Shown here piece by piece: positions 33,625-42,818 of a DNA stretch of 64,000 nucleotides. Position 1 is the first letter of the stretch; each line of letters starts with the position of its first letter. The notes beneath the pieces are model-generated. The model was not told where the DNA came from and searched no databases. It saw only the letters and a program-made list of their open reading frames with translations. Both the position numbers and the translations under genes were made by a program. Origin of the DNA: JAUASV01 sp047605685 (GTDB lineage Bacteria; Actinomycetota; Actinomycetes; Actinomycetales; Microbacteriaceae); NCBI GenBank assembly GCA_047605685.1, contig JASGFF010000002.1, forward strand, positions 1 to 64,000, given 5' to 3'.

Positions 33625-33630
33625 TACGCT
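33625..33630 (+). promoter_or_regulatory. Leaderless-type -10 (TACGCT)
   Basis: TACGCT ends six bases before the ATG at 33637 of the methyltransferase gene. Confidence 0.45.
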
Positions 33631-33636
33631 TCCGGC

Positions 33637-34275
33637 ATGACCGAGGAGGCGCCCGACGTCCGCGACAGCGCCGAGCCGGCCGGGCCCTGGAACCACAGCA
33701 TCCAGTACTTCCCGTTCATCCTCGGCCTCGTCGGCGAGAAGCCGCGGGCGAACGCCCTCGACGTGGGCTCGGGCGACGGGATGCTCGCGGTCCGCATCGC
33801 CGAGACGGTGCCGGCGGTCGTCGGCCTCGACCTTGCCCCCACCCAGGTGGCCGCGGCCGCGCGCCGCTACGCCGACGTGCCGGGGCTGCGCTTCGAGTGC
33901 GGCGACGTGCTCTCGCACACCCCCGCTGGGGCGCCCTTCGACGTCGTCACCTGCAGCGCCGTGCTGCACCACCTGCCGCTCGAGCCCGCGCTCGTCCGGC
34001 TGCGCGAGCTGACCGCGCCGGGGGGCACCCTCATCGTCGTCGGCCTGCTGGTGGAGCGATCTCTCCTGGACTGGCTGTTCTCGCTCGCGAGCATCCTGCC
34101 GAACCGGCTGGCGCGGGCGCGGCGCGGCTGGCACGACCACGGCGCTCCGCGGGCCGACCCGCGCGACGGCTTCGGCACCGTCCGGCACGCCGCGCGCCGC
34201 GCGCTGCCCGGTGCACAGCTGCGACACCGGCTGTACTGGCGGTACACGATCGTCTGGCAGCGGCCGGTCGGCTGA
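33637..34275 (+). CDS. Class I SAM-dependent methyltransferase
   Basis: A 212-residue Rossmann methyltransferase. Motif I is ALDVGSGDGMLAVRIAE, the next acidic position is VVGLDLAP, then FECGDVLSH and the motif IV region DVVTCSAVLHHLPLEPALVRLRELTAPGG. The substrate is unknown. It has its own leaderless-type promoter 22 bases after the DUF4191 gene. Confidence 0.85.
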   Translation: MTEEAPDVRDSAEPAGPWNHSIQYFPFILGLVGEKPRANALDVGSGDGMLAVRIAETVPAVVGLDLAPTQVAAAARRYADVPGLRFECGDVLSHTPAGAPFDVVTCSAVLHHLPLEPALVRLRELTAPGGTLIVVGLLVERSLLDWLFSLASILPNRLARARRGWHDHGAPRADPRDGFGTVRHAARRALPGAQLRHRLYWRYTIVWQRPVG

Positions 34276-34307
34276 GACCCCGCTCGGCGCCCCGCCCGCG
34301 GCCCGGC

Positions 34308-34715
34308 TCAGCGGCGCACGAGCACGGTTCCGGCGAGCCTGTCGTGCAGGCCGCGCTGGTCCGCGTCCCAGATCAGCGCCGGGATGACCAGACACAGCAG
34401 CAGGGTGCGCACGAGCGGACGGAGCACGCCGACCCAGCGCCGCTGGAGCGGCACCACCCGCAGTCCCGTGATCAGCTGCCCGATGCTGCCGGCCGCGGTG
34501 GCGATGAAGACCACCTGCAGCAGTGCGAAGATGCCCGTGGTCACGAAGCTGTCGCGGTCGTACCAGTGCTCCGGCCGGGTGAGCAGCAGGCACAGCAGCT
34601 CGGCGACGGCCCAGTCGACGGCGAGGGCGAGGATGCGGCGGCCGAGCCGGCCGATCGAACGCGGCCCGCTCGCGGGAAGGCCGAGCCGCTCGCCCGGGTA
34701 GCCGCTCGCCGTCAC
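34308..34715 (-). CDS. RDD family membrane protein
   Basis: A 135-residue protein with three hydrophobic helices and the RDD layout: Arg in RLGRRILALAVDWAVAELL, the GSIGQLITGLRVVPLQ segment, then a late Asp (LIWDADQRGLHDRLAGTVLVRR). The function of such proteins is unsettled; some act in ion transport. The GTG at 34715 is six bases from a TAGAAT -10. In relatives it commonly sits beside glnA. Confidence 0.88.
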   Translation of the reverse strand: MTASGYPGERLGLPASGPRSIGRLGRRILALAVDWAVAELLCLLLTRPEHWYDRDSFVTTGIFALLQVVFIATAAGSIGQLITGLRVVPLQRRWVGVLRPLVRTLLLCLVIPALIWDADQRGLHDRLAGTVLVRR

Positions 34716-34721
34716 GCCTCG

Positions 34722-34727
34722 ATTCTA
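34722..34727 (-). promoter_or_regulatory. Leaderless-type -10 for the RDD gene (TAGAAT)
   Basis: TAGAAT on the minus strand ends six bases before the GTG at 34715. The divergent glnA GlnR-type box starts 18 bases away. Confidence 0.5.
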
Positions 34728-34744
34728 CGAAGGCACGGCCCTGC

Positions 34745-34782
34745 GTAACCTGGCCGAAATAATCGGGACACTGCCGCGACAT
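34745..34782 (+). promoter_or_regulatory. GlnR-type box upstream of glnA1
   Basis: Four pentamers with exact six-base spacing: GTAAC (34745-34749), GAAAT (34756-34760), GACAC (34767-34771) and GACAT (34778-34782). The actinobacterial GlnR consensus alternates gTnAC and GaAAc with six-base gaps. The first pair fits well and the second pair is degenerate. This suggests nitrogen-responsive control of glnA1 by GlnR. Confidence 0.5.
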
Positions 34783-34790
34783 CCCGCCCG

Positions 34791-34838
34791 CCTAGGTTGG
34801 CGATGGCGTCGCATGCCGCCGACGAGAACCAACCTAGG
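34791..34838 (+). promoter_or_regulatory. Inverted repeat in the glnA1 leader reaching the ribosome-binding site
   Basis: CCTAGGTTGG (34791-34800) pairs perfectly with CCAACCTAGG (34829-34838), with 28 bases between. The 3' arm includes the first three bases of the AGGAG ribosome-binding site (34836-34840), so the RNA stem would partly hide it. Confidence 0.5.
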
Positions 34839-34847
34839 AGACCTCAC

Positions 34848-36272
<1,425 letters not shown>

Positions 36273-36323
36273 ATCTCGGGACGCTCTAGCGTCGCTCTCA
36301 CCAGGCTGCGAGGCCAGTGGTTG

Positions 36324-36366
36324 CTTGGCCCCAGGCGGCAGTTGCCGTCTGGGGCCAAGTGTATTT
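36324..36366 (+). terminator. Intrinsic terminator of glnA1
   Basis: A 17-base arm at 36324-36340 (CTTGGCCCCAGGCGGCA) pairs with 36343-36359, with one G-T pair, and is followed by TGTATTT. It is among the strongest hairpins in the window and marks the native end of glnA1, before the ABC-F island. Confidence 0.8.
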
Positions 36367-36650
36367 CCGGGTGTCTACGGGCGACTAAACGGACAAGTTT
36401 GCGGGCCTAACGGAAGCCGTGGCGCATCTGCTCGTTCTTGCCTTGAGAACGGTCTGTCGTCGGCCGCACGACCGGTCGTGCGACACTGGTCGTAGCGTTC
36501 CTGCGGCATCAGCGTCGCGTGTGAGAGGGAACGAAGCGTAAGGACTTCTTGTGACGGGCATCGGCTCCAGCACTCATTGCTGACCGGTTCCCACGCCATC
36601 CTCTGTGTCTCCCGTGTCAGCTCCCCCTGACACCTTCCCTGGAGACGACG
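36367..36650 (+). promoter_or_regulatory. Leader region of the ABC-F gene
   Basis: This gap holds no full gene. It contains a perfect 16-base palindrome GCACGACCGGTCGTGC (36466-36481), a ten-codon leader ORF (36551-36583), complementary segments GGGAAC (36527-36532) and GTTCCC (36587-36592) that bracket it, and a hairpin GTGTCAG/CTGACAC (36614-36633) just before the GGAG site of the ABC-F gene. This layout resembles ribosome-mediated attenuators of antibiotic-resistance ABC-F genes. Confidence 0.45.
36551..36583 (+). CDS. Candidate leader peptide of the ABC-F gene
   Basis: GTG followed by nine codons and TGA encodes MTGIGSSTHC. TAAGGA (36539-36544) lies six bases upstream, a good ribosome-binding site. 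It sits 67 bases before the ABC-F start and within a possible stem. Several resistance ABC-F genes are switched on when a ribosome stalls on such a leader. The role here is inferred. Confidence 0.35.
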   Translation: MTGIGSSTHC

Positions 36651-38255
36651 ATGTCCATTACCGCTTCGGTCGTGCTGCACGACCTTTCCTTCACCTGGCC
36701 GGACGGTTCTCCGGCGATCACCAGCGTCTCCGCAGCGTTCGGTCGCGGGCGCACCGGGCTTGTCGGTCGAAACGGCGTCGGCAAGAGCACGTTGCTGCGA
36801 CTGATCGCAGGCGAGCTGGCGCCTACGGCGGGCCGGATCACGACATCCGGCCTCGTCGACTATCTGCCGCAGCGCGTCACCGATCGCGCCCCGCACACGG
36901 TCGCGGAACTCCTCGGCGTGCACGAGACCATGGCGGCGATCCGCGCGGTCGCGTGCGGCGATCTGCGGTCCGAGTTGTTCGACCTCATCGGGGACGACTG
37001 GGACATCGAGGAGCGATCGCTCGCTGCGCTCTCCGCGCAGGGGCTGGATCTGCCTCAGCTCGATCACCCGGCGACGAAGCTTTCAGGTGGCGAAAGCATG
37101 CTGGCCGCGCTCGTCGGTATCATGCTGCGGCGGGCGGACATCGCCCTGCTCGATGAGCCGACGAACAACCTCGACAGTGACGCACGCAGGCACGTTTACG
37201 AGTTGGTCAACACCTGGCACGGCACACTCATCGTCGTGAGCCACGATCTGGCGCTGCTGGAGCTGATGGACGACACCGCCGAGCTGTGCGAGGGATCACT
37301 CAACGTCTACGGCGGTGCGTACAGCACATACCGGACGCAGGTCGACGCGGAGCAGGAGGCGGCTCGGCGGGCACTCCGCTCCGCCGAGCAGTCCTTGCGC
37401 GCCGAGAAGCGCCAACGGGTGCAGGCCGAGGAGAAGATTGCACACAGCGAACGACAAGGCCGGAAGGACACCGCAAATCGCAAGTACGTCGGTGCCGTCG
37501 TCAACGACCGGCGCAACTCGGCCGAGAAGTCGCAGGGCACGCGCCGCAGCCTCATGGACGAGAAGGTCGCACTCGCCAGGCGCGCGGTCACGGATGCCGA
37601 AGCCCGCATCCGTGACGATGACCGCATCGCCATCCAACTCCCCGACCCAAGCGTGCCTGCCGGTCGTCGGATCGCGCGTCTGATCGGCGTGGATGGCCGT
37701 GAACTCACCATCCAAGGTCCCGAACGTGTCGCGCTCAGCGGGCCGAACGGCGTGGGCAAGACGACGCTCCTGCGCCAGCTCGCCCGCTCTCCCGCCCCCG
37801 AGTCGTCCCCTGATCGAGCACGCGGCGAATTGCTCGTCGCCCAGGTCGGCTACCTCTCGCAGCGACTCGACGGACTCGACGACGACGCGAGCGTCATCAC
37901 CAACATCCAGGACGCGGCCCCCGCGATCCCCACCCGCGAACTGCGCAATCAACTCGCCCACCTCCTGCTTCGCGGTGCGATGATCGAACGCCCGGTTCGC
38001 TCGCTGTCCGGCGGTGAACGTTTCCGCGTTGCGCTGGCACGGCTGCTACTCGCCGACCCGCCCGCGCAGTTCCTCATCCTTGACGAACCGACGAACAACC
38101 TGGACCTGCCGAGCGTCGATCGACTCGTCCAAGCACTTGCCTCCTATCGAGGCGCGCTGATCGTCGTCAGCCATGACCGCACGTTTCTCGACCAGCTCGG
38201 GCTCACCGCCGAAGTCACGCTCGACCGAGATGGTCTGCTCACGCGCGTACGGTGA
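36651..38255 (+). CDS. ABC-F family ATPase, probable antibiotic-resistance ribosome protection protein
   Basis: A 534-residue protein with two ABC domains and no membrane helices, the ABC-F plan. Domain 1 has Walker A GRNGVGKST (39-47), LSGGESMLAAL and LLDEPTNNLDSDAR. Domain 2 has GPNGVGKTT near 364, LSGGERFRVALARLL and LILDEPTNNLDLPSV. Between them lies a charged helical linker (about 215-310), which in resistance ABC-Fs reaches the peptidyl-transferase centre. Such proteins free ribosomes from macrolides, lincosamides, pleuromutilins or phenicols; which drug cannot be told. Base composition is visibly less GC-rich at third positions than in glnA and glnE, suggesting transfer. GGAG precedes the ATG. 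Confidence 0.85.
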   Translation: MSITASVVLHDLSFTWPDGSPAITSVSAAFGRGRTGLVGRNGVGKSTLLRLIAGELAPTAGRITTSGLVDYLPQRVTDRAPHTVAELLGVHETMAAIRAVACGDLRSELFDLIGDDWDIEERSLAALSAQGLDLPQLDHPATKLSGGESMLAALVGIMLRRADIALLDEPTNNLDSDARRHVYELVNTWHGTLIVVSHDLALLELMDDTAELCEGSLNVYGGAYSTYRTQVDAEQEAARRALRSAEQSLRAEKRQRVQAEEKIAHSERQGRKDTANRKYVGAVVNDRRNSAEKSQGTRRSLMDEKVALARRAVTDAEARIRDDDRIAIQLPDPSVPAGRRIARLIGVDGRELTIQGPERVALSGPNGVGKTTLLRQLARSPAPESSPDRARGELLVAQVGYLSQRLDGLDDDASVITNIQDAAPAIPTRELRNQLAHLLLRGAMIERPVRSLSGGERFRVALARLLLADPPAQFLILDEPTNNLDLPSVDRLVQALASYRGALIVVSHDRTFLDQLGLTAEVTLDRDGLLTRVR

Positions 38256-38279
38256 ACACGTCATCGCCAACGGCGCTAA

Positions 38280-38477
38280 CCGAGGCACGCTCCGCGAGTC
38301 GCGGGGCGCGCCGCTCCGCGAGGGCGATCGCAACGCTGGCGGCAACGGAGCCCCGTGGGCTTCGGGTTCGGCGACGACCGCTGGGCCTGCTCGCTCAACA
38401 ACGGCCCGCAGGTCGACGGCGACCGGGCCGACACGCTGGACGTCGTGATGCGAATCACCGCCGCACACCCCCGCTGA
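38280..38477 (+). pseudogene. Unrecognised gene remnant
   Basis: A frame open from 38280 to a TGA at 38475 reads protein-like in its second half: VGFGFGDDRWACSLNN then GPQVDGDRADTLDVVMRITAAHPR. There is no proper start, and the first part looks like out-of-frame DNA. I do not recognise the family. It is probably the 3' end of a gene brought in with, or broken by, the ABC-F island. Confidence 0.35.
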
Positions 38478-38490
38478 GAGCGACCCGCCC

Positions 38491-41397
38491 TCAACCGTAG
38501 AACTCGCGCTCGAAGACGTGACGGGCCTGGCGTGTGGTGCGCAGGTAGTCCTCCTCGAGGCGGGACGCCGAGCGGGGCGGGTACTCGAGCAGGCGGGCGA
38601 CGCCCTCGAGCTGCTGCCGATCGGTCGGCAGCACGTCCGCCGTCCTCGCCGTCCACAGCGTGAGCGCGCTGCGGGCGCGGGAGGCGAGGATCCAGGCCGC
38701 CCGCAGCCGCTCGGCGTCCGGCTCGGCGACCAGGCCCGCCCCCGCGGCCACCTCGAGAGCGCGCAGCGTCGAGGTGGTGCGCAGCGCCGGCAGCCGGCCG
38801 GCGTGCTGCAGCTGCAGCAGCTGCACGAACCACTCGACGTCCGAGAGCGAGCCGCGACCGAGCTTGAGATGCCGGGCCGGATCGGCGGCCTGCGGCAGCC
38901 GCTCCGCCTCCACGCGCGCCTTGATCCTCTTCACCTCGCGGATGTCGTGCGCCGAGATCTCGCGCGGGTAGCGCACCTCGTCGGCGAGCTCCTCGAAACG
39001 GTCCAGCAGCTCGCGGTCGCCGACGACGCCGCGGGCACGCAGCAGCGCCTGCGCCTCCCAGGTCAGGCTCCAGCGCTCGTAATAGGCCCGGTAGGAATCG
39101 ATCGAACGCACCACGACGCCGTTCTTGCCCTCCGGCCGCAGACCCAGGTCCAACTCGAGCGGCAGCCGCAGGTCCTCGGTGAGCCGGGCGATCTCGCGCA
39201 CGATCCGCTCCGCCGTGCGCTGCCCCTCCTCGGCGCCCGCCCCGGCGAGCCGGTAGACGTACATGACATCCGCGTCGGAGCCGAAGCCGAGCTCAGCACC
39301 GCCGTAGCGGCCCATCCCGACGATGCCGAACTCGATGCCGTCACCCCAGCGGTGCACGAGCGCGAGCGCGCCGCTGAGCAGCGCGGAGGTCACCGCGGAG
39401 AGCGCGTGGCCGAGCTCCTCGATCGAGATCGTGCCGAGCACGCTCGCGATGGCGAGCCGGAGCACCTCGCGGCGACGTGCGCTGCGCAGCGCCACCGCCG
39501 CCGCGTCCACGTCGTCGCGGTGCCGGGCCACCGTCGCGGCGGCCTCCTCGAGCAGCGAGTCGAGCGGGCGCGGGCGCAGCTCCTCGCCGCCCGCGAGCCA
39601 GGCCGCGGCATCCGGGATCAGCTCGAACAGGCCGCCGATGAAACGGGAGCCGGCGAGCACGTGGGTGAGCCGCTCGGCGGCGCCCGAGGAGTCGCGCAGC
39701 ATCCGCAGGAACCAGTAGCTCTCACCGAGATCGTCGGAGAGCCGGCGGAAGGCGAGCAGGCCGTAGTCCGGGTCGGCGCCCTCGGCCAGCCACTGCAGGA
39801 TGACCGGCAGCAGGGTGCGCTGGATGGCGGCGCGGCGGGAGACGCCGCTCGTGAGCGCGGCGATGTGCCGCAGCGCCCCCGCGGCGTCGATGAAGCCGAT
39901 CGCGGCGAGCCGGTCCTGCGCCTGCTCGCTCGTGAGCGCGAAGCCGTCCTCGGGCAGGGCGGCGACGGCGGAGAGCAGCGGCCGGTAAAAGAGCCGCTCG
40001 TGCAGTCCGCGCACGCTCGCCTTCGTGCGCTGCCAGCGCTCGCCGAGCTCGGCGCCGTTCGCGGCGACGCCGGAGGCGCGCGCGAGCACCCGCAACGCCT
40101 CCGGGTCGGTGGGCATCAGGTGGGTGCGGGCGAGCGAGCGCAGCTGGAGGCGGTGCTCGAGCAGGCGCAGAAAGCGGTAGTCGCCGGCGAACTCGGCCGC
40201 CTCGACCCGGCCGATGTAGCCGGCGTCCGCGAGCGCCGCGAGCGCCGGCAGGGTGCCACGCTCGCGCACGCCCTCATCGTTGTGGCCGTGCACGAGCTGG
40301 AGCAGCTGGATGGTGAACTCGACGTCGCGCAGGCCGCCGGGGCCGAGCTTGAGCTGCACGTCGAGCTGCTCCACCGGGATGTGCTCGGTGACGCGCTCGC
40401 GCATCCGCTGCACCGACTCGACGAAGCCCTCGCGCGCCGAGCTCGACCACACCATCGGGGCGATGGCGGCCACGTAGGCGGCGCCGAGCTCGGCGTCGCC
40501 GGCGATCGGCCGAGCCTTCAGCAGCGCCTGGAACTCCCAGTTGCGCGCCCAGCGCTCGTAGTAGGCCACGTGCGACTCGAGCGAGCGCACGAGCGCGCCG
40601 TCCTTGCCTTCGGGACGCAGGTTCGCGTCGACCTCCCAGAGCATCGGCTCGGCCGCGAGCTCGTCGATGCCGCGCATCGTGAGCATCGCCAGGCGGGTGG
40701 CGATCTCCACGGCGCGGTCCGAGGTCAGCCCCTCGGCGGCCTGGGCGACGAAGATCACGTCGACGTCGCTGCGGTAGTTGAGCTCCCGGCCGCCGGTCTT
40801 GCCCATGGCGATGATCGCGAGCCGCGTCGCCGCGACGTCCGCAGCCGGGAACGGCACCTGGCGCCGGGCGATGTCGAGGGATGCCTCGAGCGCCGCCCCG
40901 GCGAGGTCGGCGAGCGCCTCCCCCACCCGGGAGACCGCCCGAACCGGATCGGGCTGCGCGAGGTCCCAGTCGGCGAGCAGGGCGAGCTGCCGACGGTAGC
41001 GCACCCGCAGCGCCAGCCGGCCGGCCTCGCCGCTGAGCCCAGCGACGGCCCCGAGGAGCTCGGCGCGGTAGGCGTCCGCGCCCGGGGGCGTCTCGATCGG
41101 CTCGGCGAAGGCGGCGAGCTCCGCGGGACGGCGCACGAAGAACTCGCCGAGGGCCGAGGAGGCGCCGAGCAGCCGGATCAGCCGCGCCGCCGTCCGCTCC
41201 TCCGCCAGCAGCGGGGCGAGCGCCTCCGGGGCGCTCTGACGCAGCCGCAGCAGCAGCGAGAGCGCCTGGTCCGGGTCGGGCGCCACGGCAAACAGCGGCA
41301 GCAGCCCGCTGAGGCCGTCGATGCGCTCGTTCGCCTCGCCGAGATCGGCGAAGCCGAGCCGGGCGAGGTCGGTGAGGGTCGTCTGGGGGCGCGACAT
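38491..41397 (-). CDS. glnE: Bifunctional glutamine synthetase adenylyltransferase/deadenylase
   Basis: GlnE adds and removes AMP on the glutamine synthetase Tyr according to nitrogen status. The 968-residue protein has two nucleotidyltransferase halves: N-terminal MGKTGGRELNYRSDVDVIFV with EVDANLRPEGKDGALVRSLESHVAYYERWARNWEFQALLKARP, and C-terminal MGRYGGAELGFGSDADVMYVYR with LDLGLRPEGKNGVVVRSIDSYRAYYERWSLTWEAQALLRAR. I chose the start MSRPQTTLTDLARLG at 41397. It follows glnA2 by 17 bases and converges on the ABC-F island. Confidence 0.97.
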   Translation of the reverse strand: MSRPQTTLTDLARLGFADLGEANERIDGLSGLLPLFAVAPDPDQALSLLLRLRQSAPEALAPLLAEERTAARLIRLLGASSALGEFFVRRPAELAAFAEPIETPPGADAYRAELLGAVAGLSGEAGRLALRVRYRRQLALLADWDLAQPDPVRAVSRVGEALADLAGAALEASLDIARRQVPFPAADVAATRLAIIAMGKTGGRELNYRSDVDVIFVAQAAEGLTSDRAVEIATRLAMLTMRGIDELAAEPMLWEVDANLRPEGKDGALVRSLESHVAYYERWARNWEFQALLKARPIAGDAELGAAYVAAIAPMVWSSSAREGFVESVQRMRERVTEHIPVEQLDVQLKLGPGGLRDVEFTIQLLQLVHGHNDEGVRERGTLPALAALADAGYIGRVEAAEFAGDYRFLRLLEHRLQLRSLARTHLMPTDPEALRVLARASGVAANGAELGERWQRTKASVRGLHERLFYRPLLSAVAALPEDGFALTSEQAQDRLAAIGFIDAAGALRHIAALTSGVSRRAAIQRTLLPVILQWLAEGADPDYGLLAFRRLSDDLGESYWFLRMLRDSSGAAERLTHVLAGSRFIGGLFELIPDAAAWLAGGEELRPRPLDSLLEEAAATVARHRDDVDAAAVALRSARRREVLRLAIASVLGTISIEELGHALSAVTSALLSGALALVHRWGDGIEFGIVGMGRYGGAELGFGSDADVMYVYRLAGAGAEEGQRTAERIVREIARLTEDLRLPLELDLGLRPEGKNGVVVRSIDSYRAYYERWSLTWEAQALLRARGVVGDRELLDRFEELADEVRYPREISAHDIREVKRIKARVEAERLPQAADPARHLKLGRGSLSDVEWFVQLLQLQHAGRLPALRTTSTLRALEVAAGAGLVAEPDAERLRAAWILASRARSALTLWTARTADVLPTDRQQLEGVARLLEYPPRSASRLEEDYLRTTRQARHVFEREFYG

Positions 41398-41414
41398 GCT
41401 GCTGGTGGTGCCGG

Positions 41415-42752
41415 CTACAGCGCGCGGAGGTTCGACTCCAGCTCGAAGGCGGTCACCTGGGCACGGTACTGCGTCCACTCGTCGCGCTTGTTGAGCAGCA
41501 CGTACTGGAACACCTGCTCGCCCAGGGTGTCGGCGACCAGCTCCGACTCCTCCATGAGGTTGACGGCCTGGTCGAGGCTCGCGGGCAGCCGGGCGTAGCC
41601 GAGGGCGCGGCGCTCGGCATCCGTCAGCTCCCAGACGTTGCCCTCGGCCTCCGCCGGCAGCTCGTAGCCGCCCTCGATGCCCTTGAGCCCGGCGGCGAGC
41701 AGCAGCGAGTAGGCGAGGTACGGGTTCGCGGCCGAGTCGATCGCACGGTACTCCACGCGAGCGCTCTGCCCCTTGCCGGGCTTGTACAGCGGCACCCGCA
41801 CGAGCGCCGAGCGGTTGTTGTGCCCCCAGGTGACGAAGCTCGGCGCCTCGTCGCCGCCCCACAGCCGCTTGTAGGAGTTCACGAACTGGTTGGTGACGGC
41901 GGTGATCTCGGGGGCGTGGGTGAGCAGGCCGGCGACGAACTGCCGCCCGATCGTGGAGAGCTGATAATGGCCGGCCGGGTCGAAGAAGGCGTTCGTGTCG
42001 CCCTCGAAGAGCGACATGTGGGTGTGCATGCCCGAGCCGGGCCGGCCGGAGAGCGGCTTGGGCATGAACGTCGCGTAGACGCCCTGCTCGATCGCGACCT
42101 CCTTGATGACGGTGCGGAACGTCATGATGTTGTCGGCCATGGTGAGCGCGTCGGCGTAGCGCAGGTCGATCTCGTTCTGGCCGGGACCGGCCTCGTGGTG
42201 CGAGAACTCCACCGAAATGCCGAGGTCCTCGAGCATCTGCACGGCGCGACGGCGGAAGTCGTGCGCGCTGCCGCCCGGCACGTTGTCGAAGAAGCCCGCG
42301 GTGTCGACCGGCACCGGGGCGCCGTCGACGAGCTCGGATGACTTGAGCAGGTAGAACTCGATCTCCGGGTGGGTGTAGAACGTGAAACCGCGCTCGGCGG
42401 CCTTGGCGAGCGTGCGCTTGAGCACGTTGCGCGGGTCGGAGATCGCCGGCTGCCCGTCCGGGGTGGTGATGTCGCAGAACATCCGCCCGGTCGGGTCGAT
42501 GTCGCCGCGCCAGGGCAGGATCTGGAACGTCGTCGGGTCGGGATGAGCGAGCATGTCCGCCTCGTAGGCGCGGGTGAAGCCCTCGATGGCGCTGCCGTCG
42601 AAGCCGAGGCCCTCGCTGAAGGCGCCCTCGACCTCGGCCGGGGCGATCGCGACGGACTTGAGGGTGCCGACGACATCCGTGAACCAGAGCCGGACGAACT
42701 TGATGCCGCGCTCCTCGATGGTGCGGAGTACGAAGTCGCGCTGCTTGTCCAT
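41415..42752 (-). CDS. glnA2: Glutamine synthetase family protein GlnA2
   Basis: A 445-residue glutamine synthetase homologue (VRLWFTDVVGTLKSVAIAP, LGFDGSAIEGF, HHEAGPGQNEIDLRYADAL, GSGMHTHMSLF, NNRSALVRVP). At the adenylylation position it reads GNVWELTDAERRALGYARLP, with Trp in place of the modifiable Tyr, so GlnE should not act on it. In actinobacteria such paralogues may assimilate ammonia weakly or act on polyamines, D-glutamine or related compounds. It is the first gene of the glnA2-glnE unit and divergent from nadE. Confidence 0.95.
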   Translation of the reverse strand: MDKQRDFVLRTIEERGIKFVRLWFTDVVGTLKSVAIAPAEVEGAFSEGLGFDGSAIEGFTRAYEADMLAHPDPTTFQILPWRGDIDPTGRMFCDITTPDGQPAISDPRNVLKRTLAKAAERGFTFYTHPEIEFYLLKSSELVDGAPVPVDTAGFFDNVPGGSAHDFRRRAVQMLEDLGISVEFSHHEAGPGQNEIDLRYADALTMADNIMTFRTVIKEVAIEQGVYATFMPKPLSGRPGSGMHTHMSLFEGDTNAFFDPAGHYQLSTIGRQFVAGLLTHAPEITAVTNQFVNSYKRLWGGDEAPSFVTWGHNNRSALVRVPLYKPGKGQSARVEYRAIDSAANPYLAYSLLLAAGLKGIEGGYELPAEAEGNVWELTDAERRALGYARLPASLDQAVNLMEESELVADTLGEQVFQYVLLNKRDEWTQYRAQVTAFELESNLRAL

Positions 42753-42806
42753 GGCTGCCTTAGTCTCTCGGTCGGGGGCGTCTGGGTCGGCCCGCTGGCC
42801 ACTCAA

Positions 42807-42812
42807 TAAACT
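42807..42812 (+). promoter_or_regulatory. Leaderless-type -10 for nadE (TAAACT)
   Basis: TAAACT ends six bases before the ATG at 42819, so the transcript should begin at or next to the start codon. Confidence 0.5.
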
Positions 42813-42818
42813 ACCGCC

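Noticed and set aside
36375..37067. A 230-residue minus-strand frame across the ABC-F leader, considered as a transposase remnant
   Set aside because: No transposase or recombinase motif could be found, and half of it is a shadow of the ABC-F gene.
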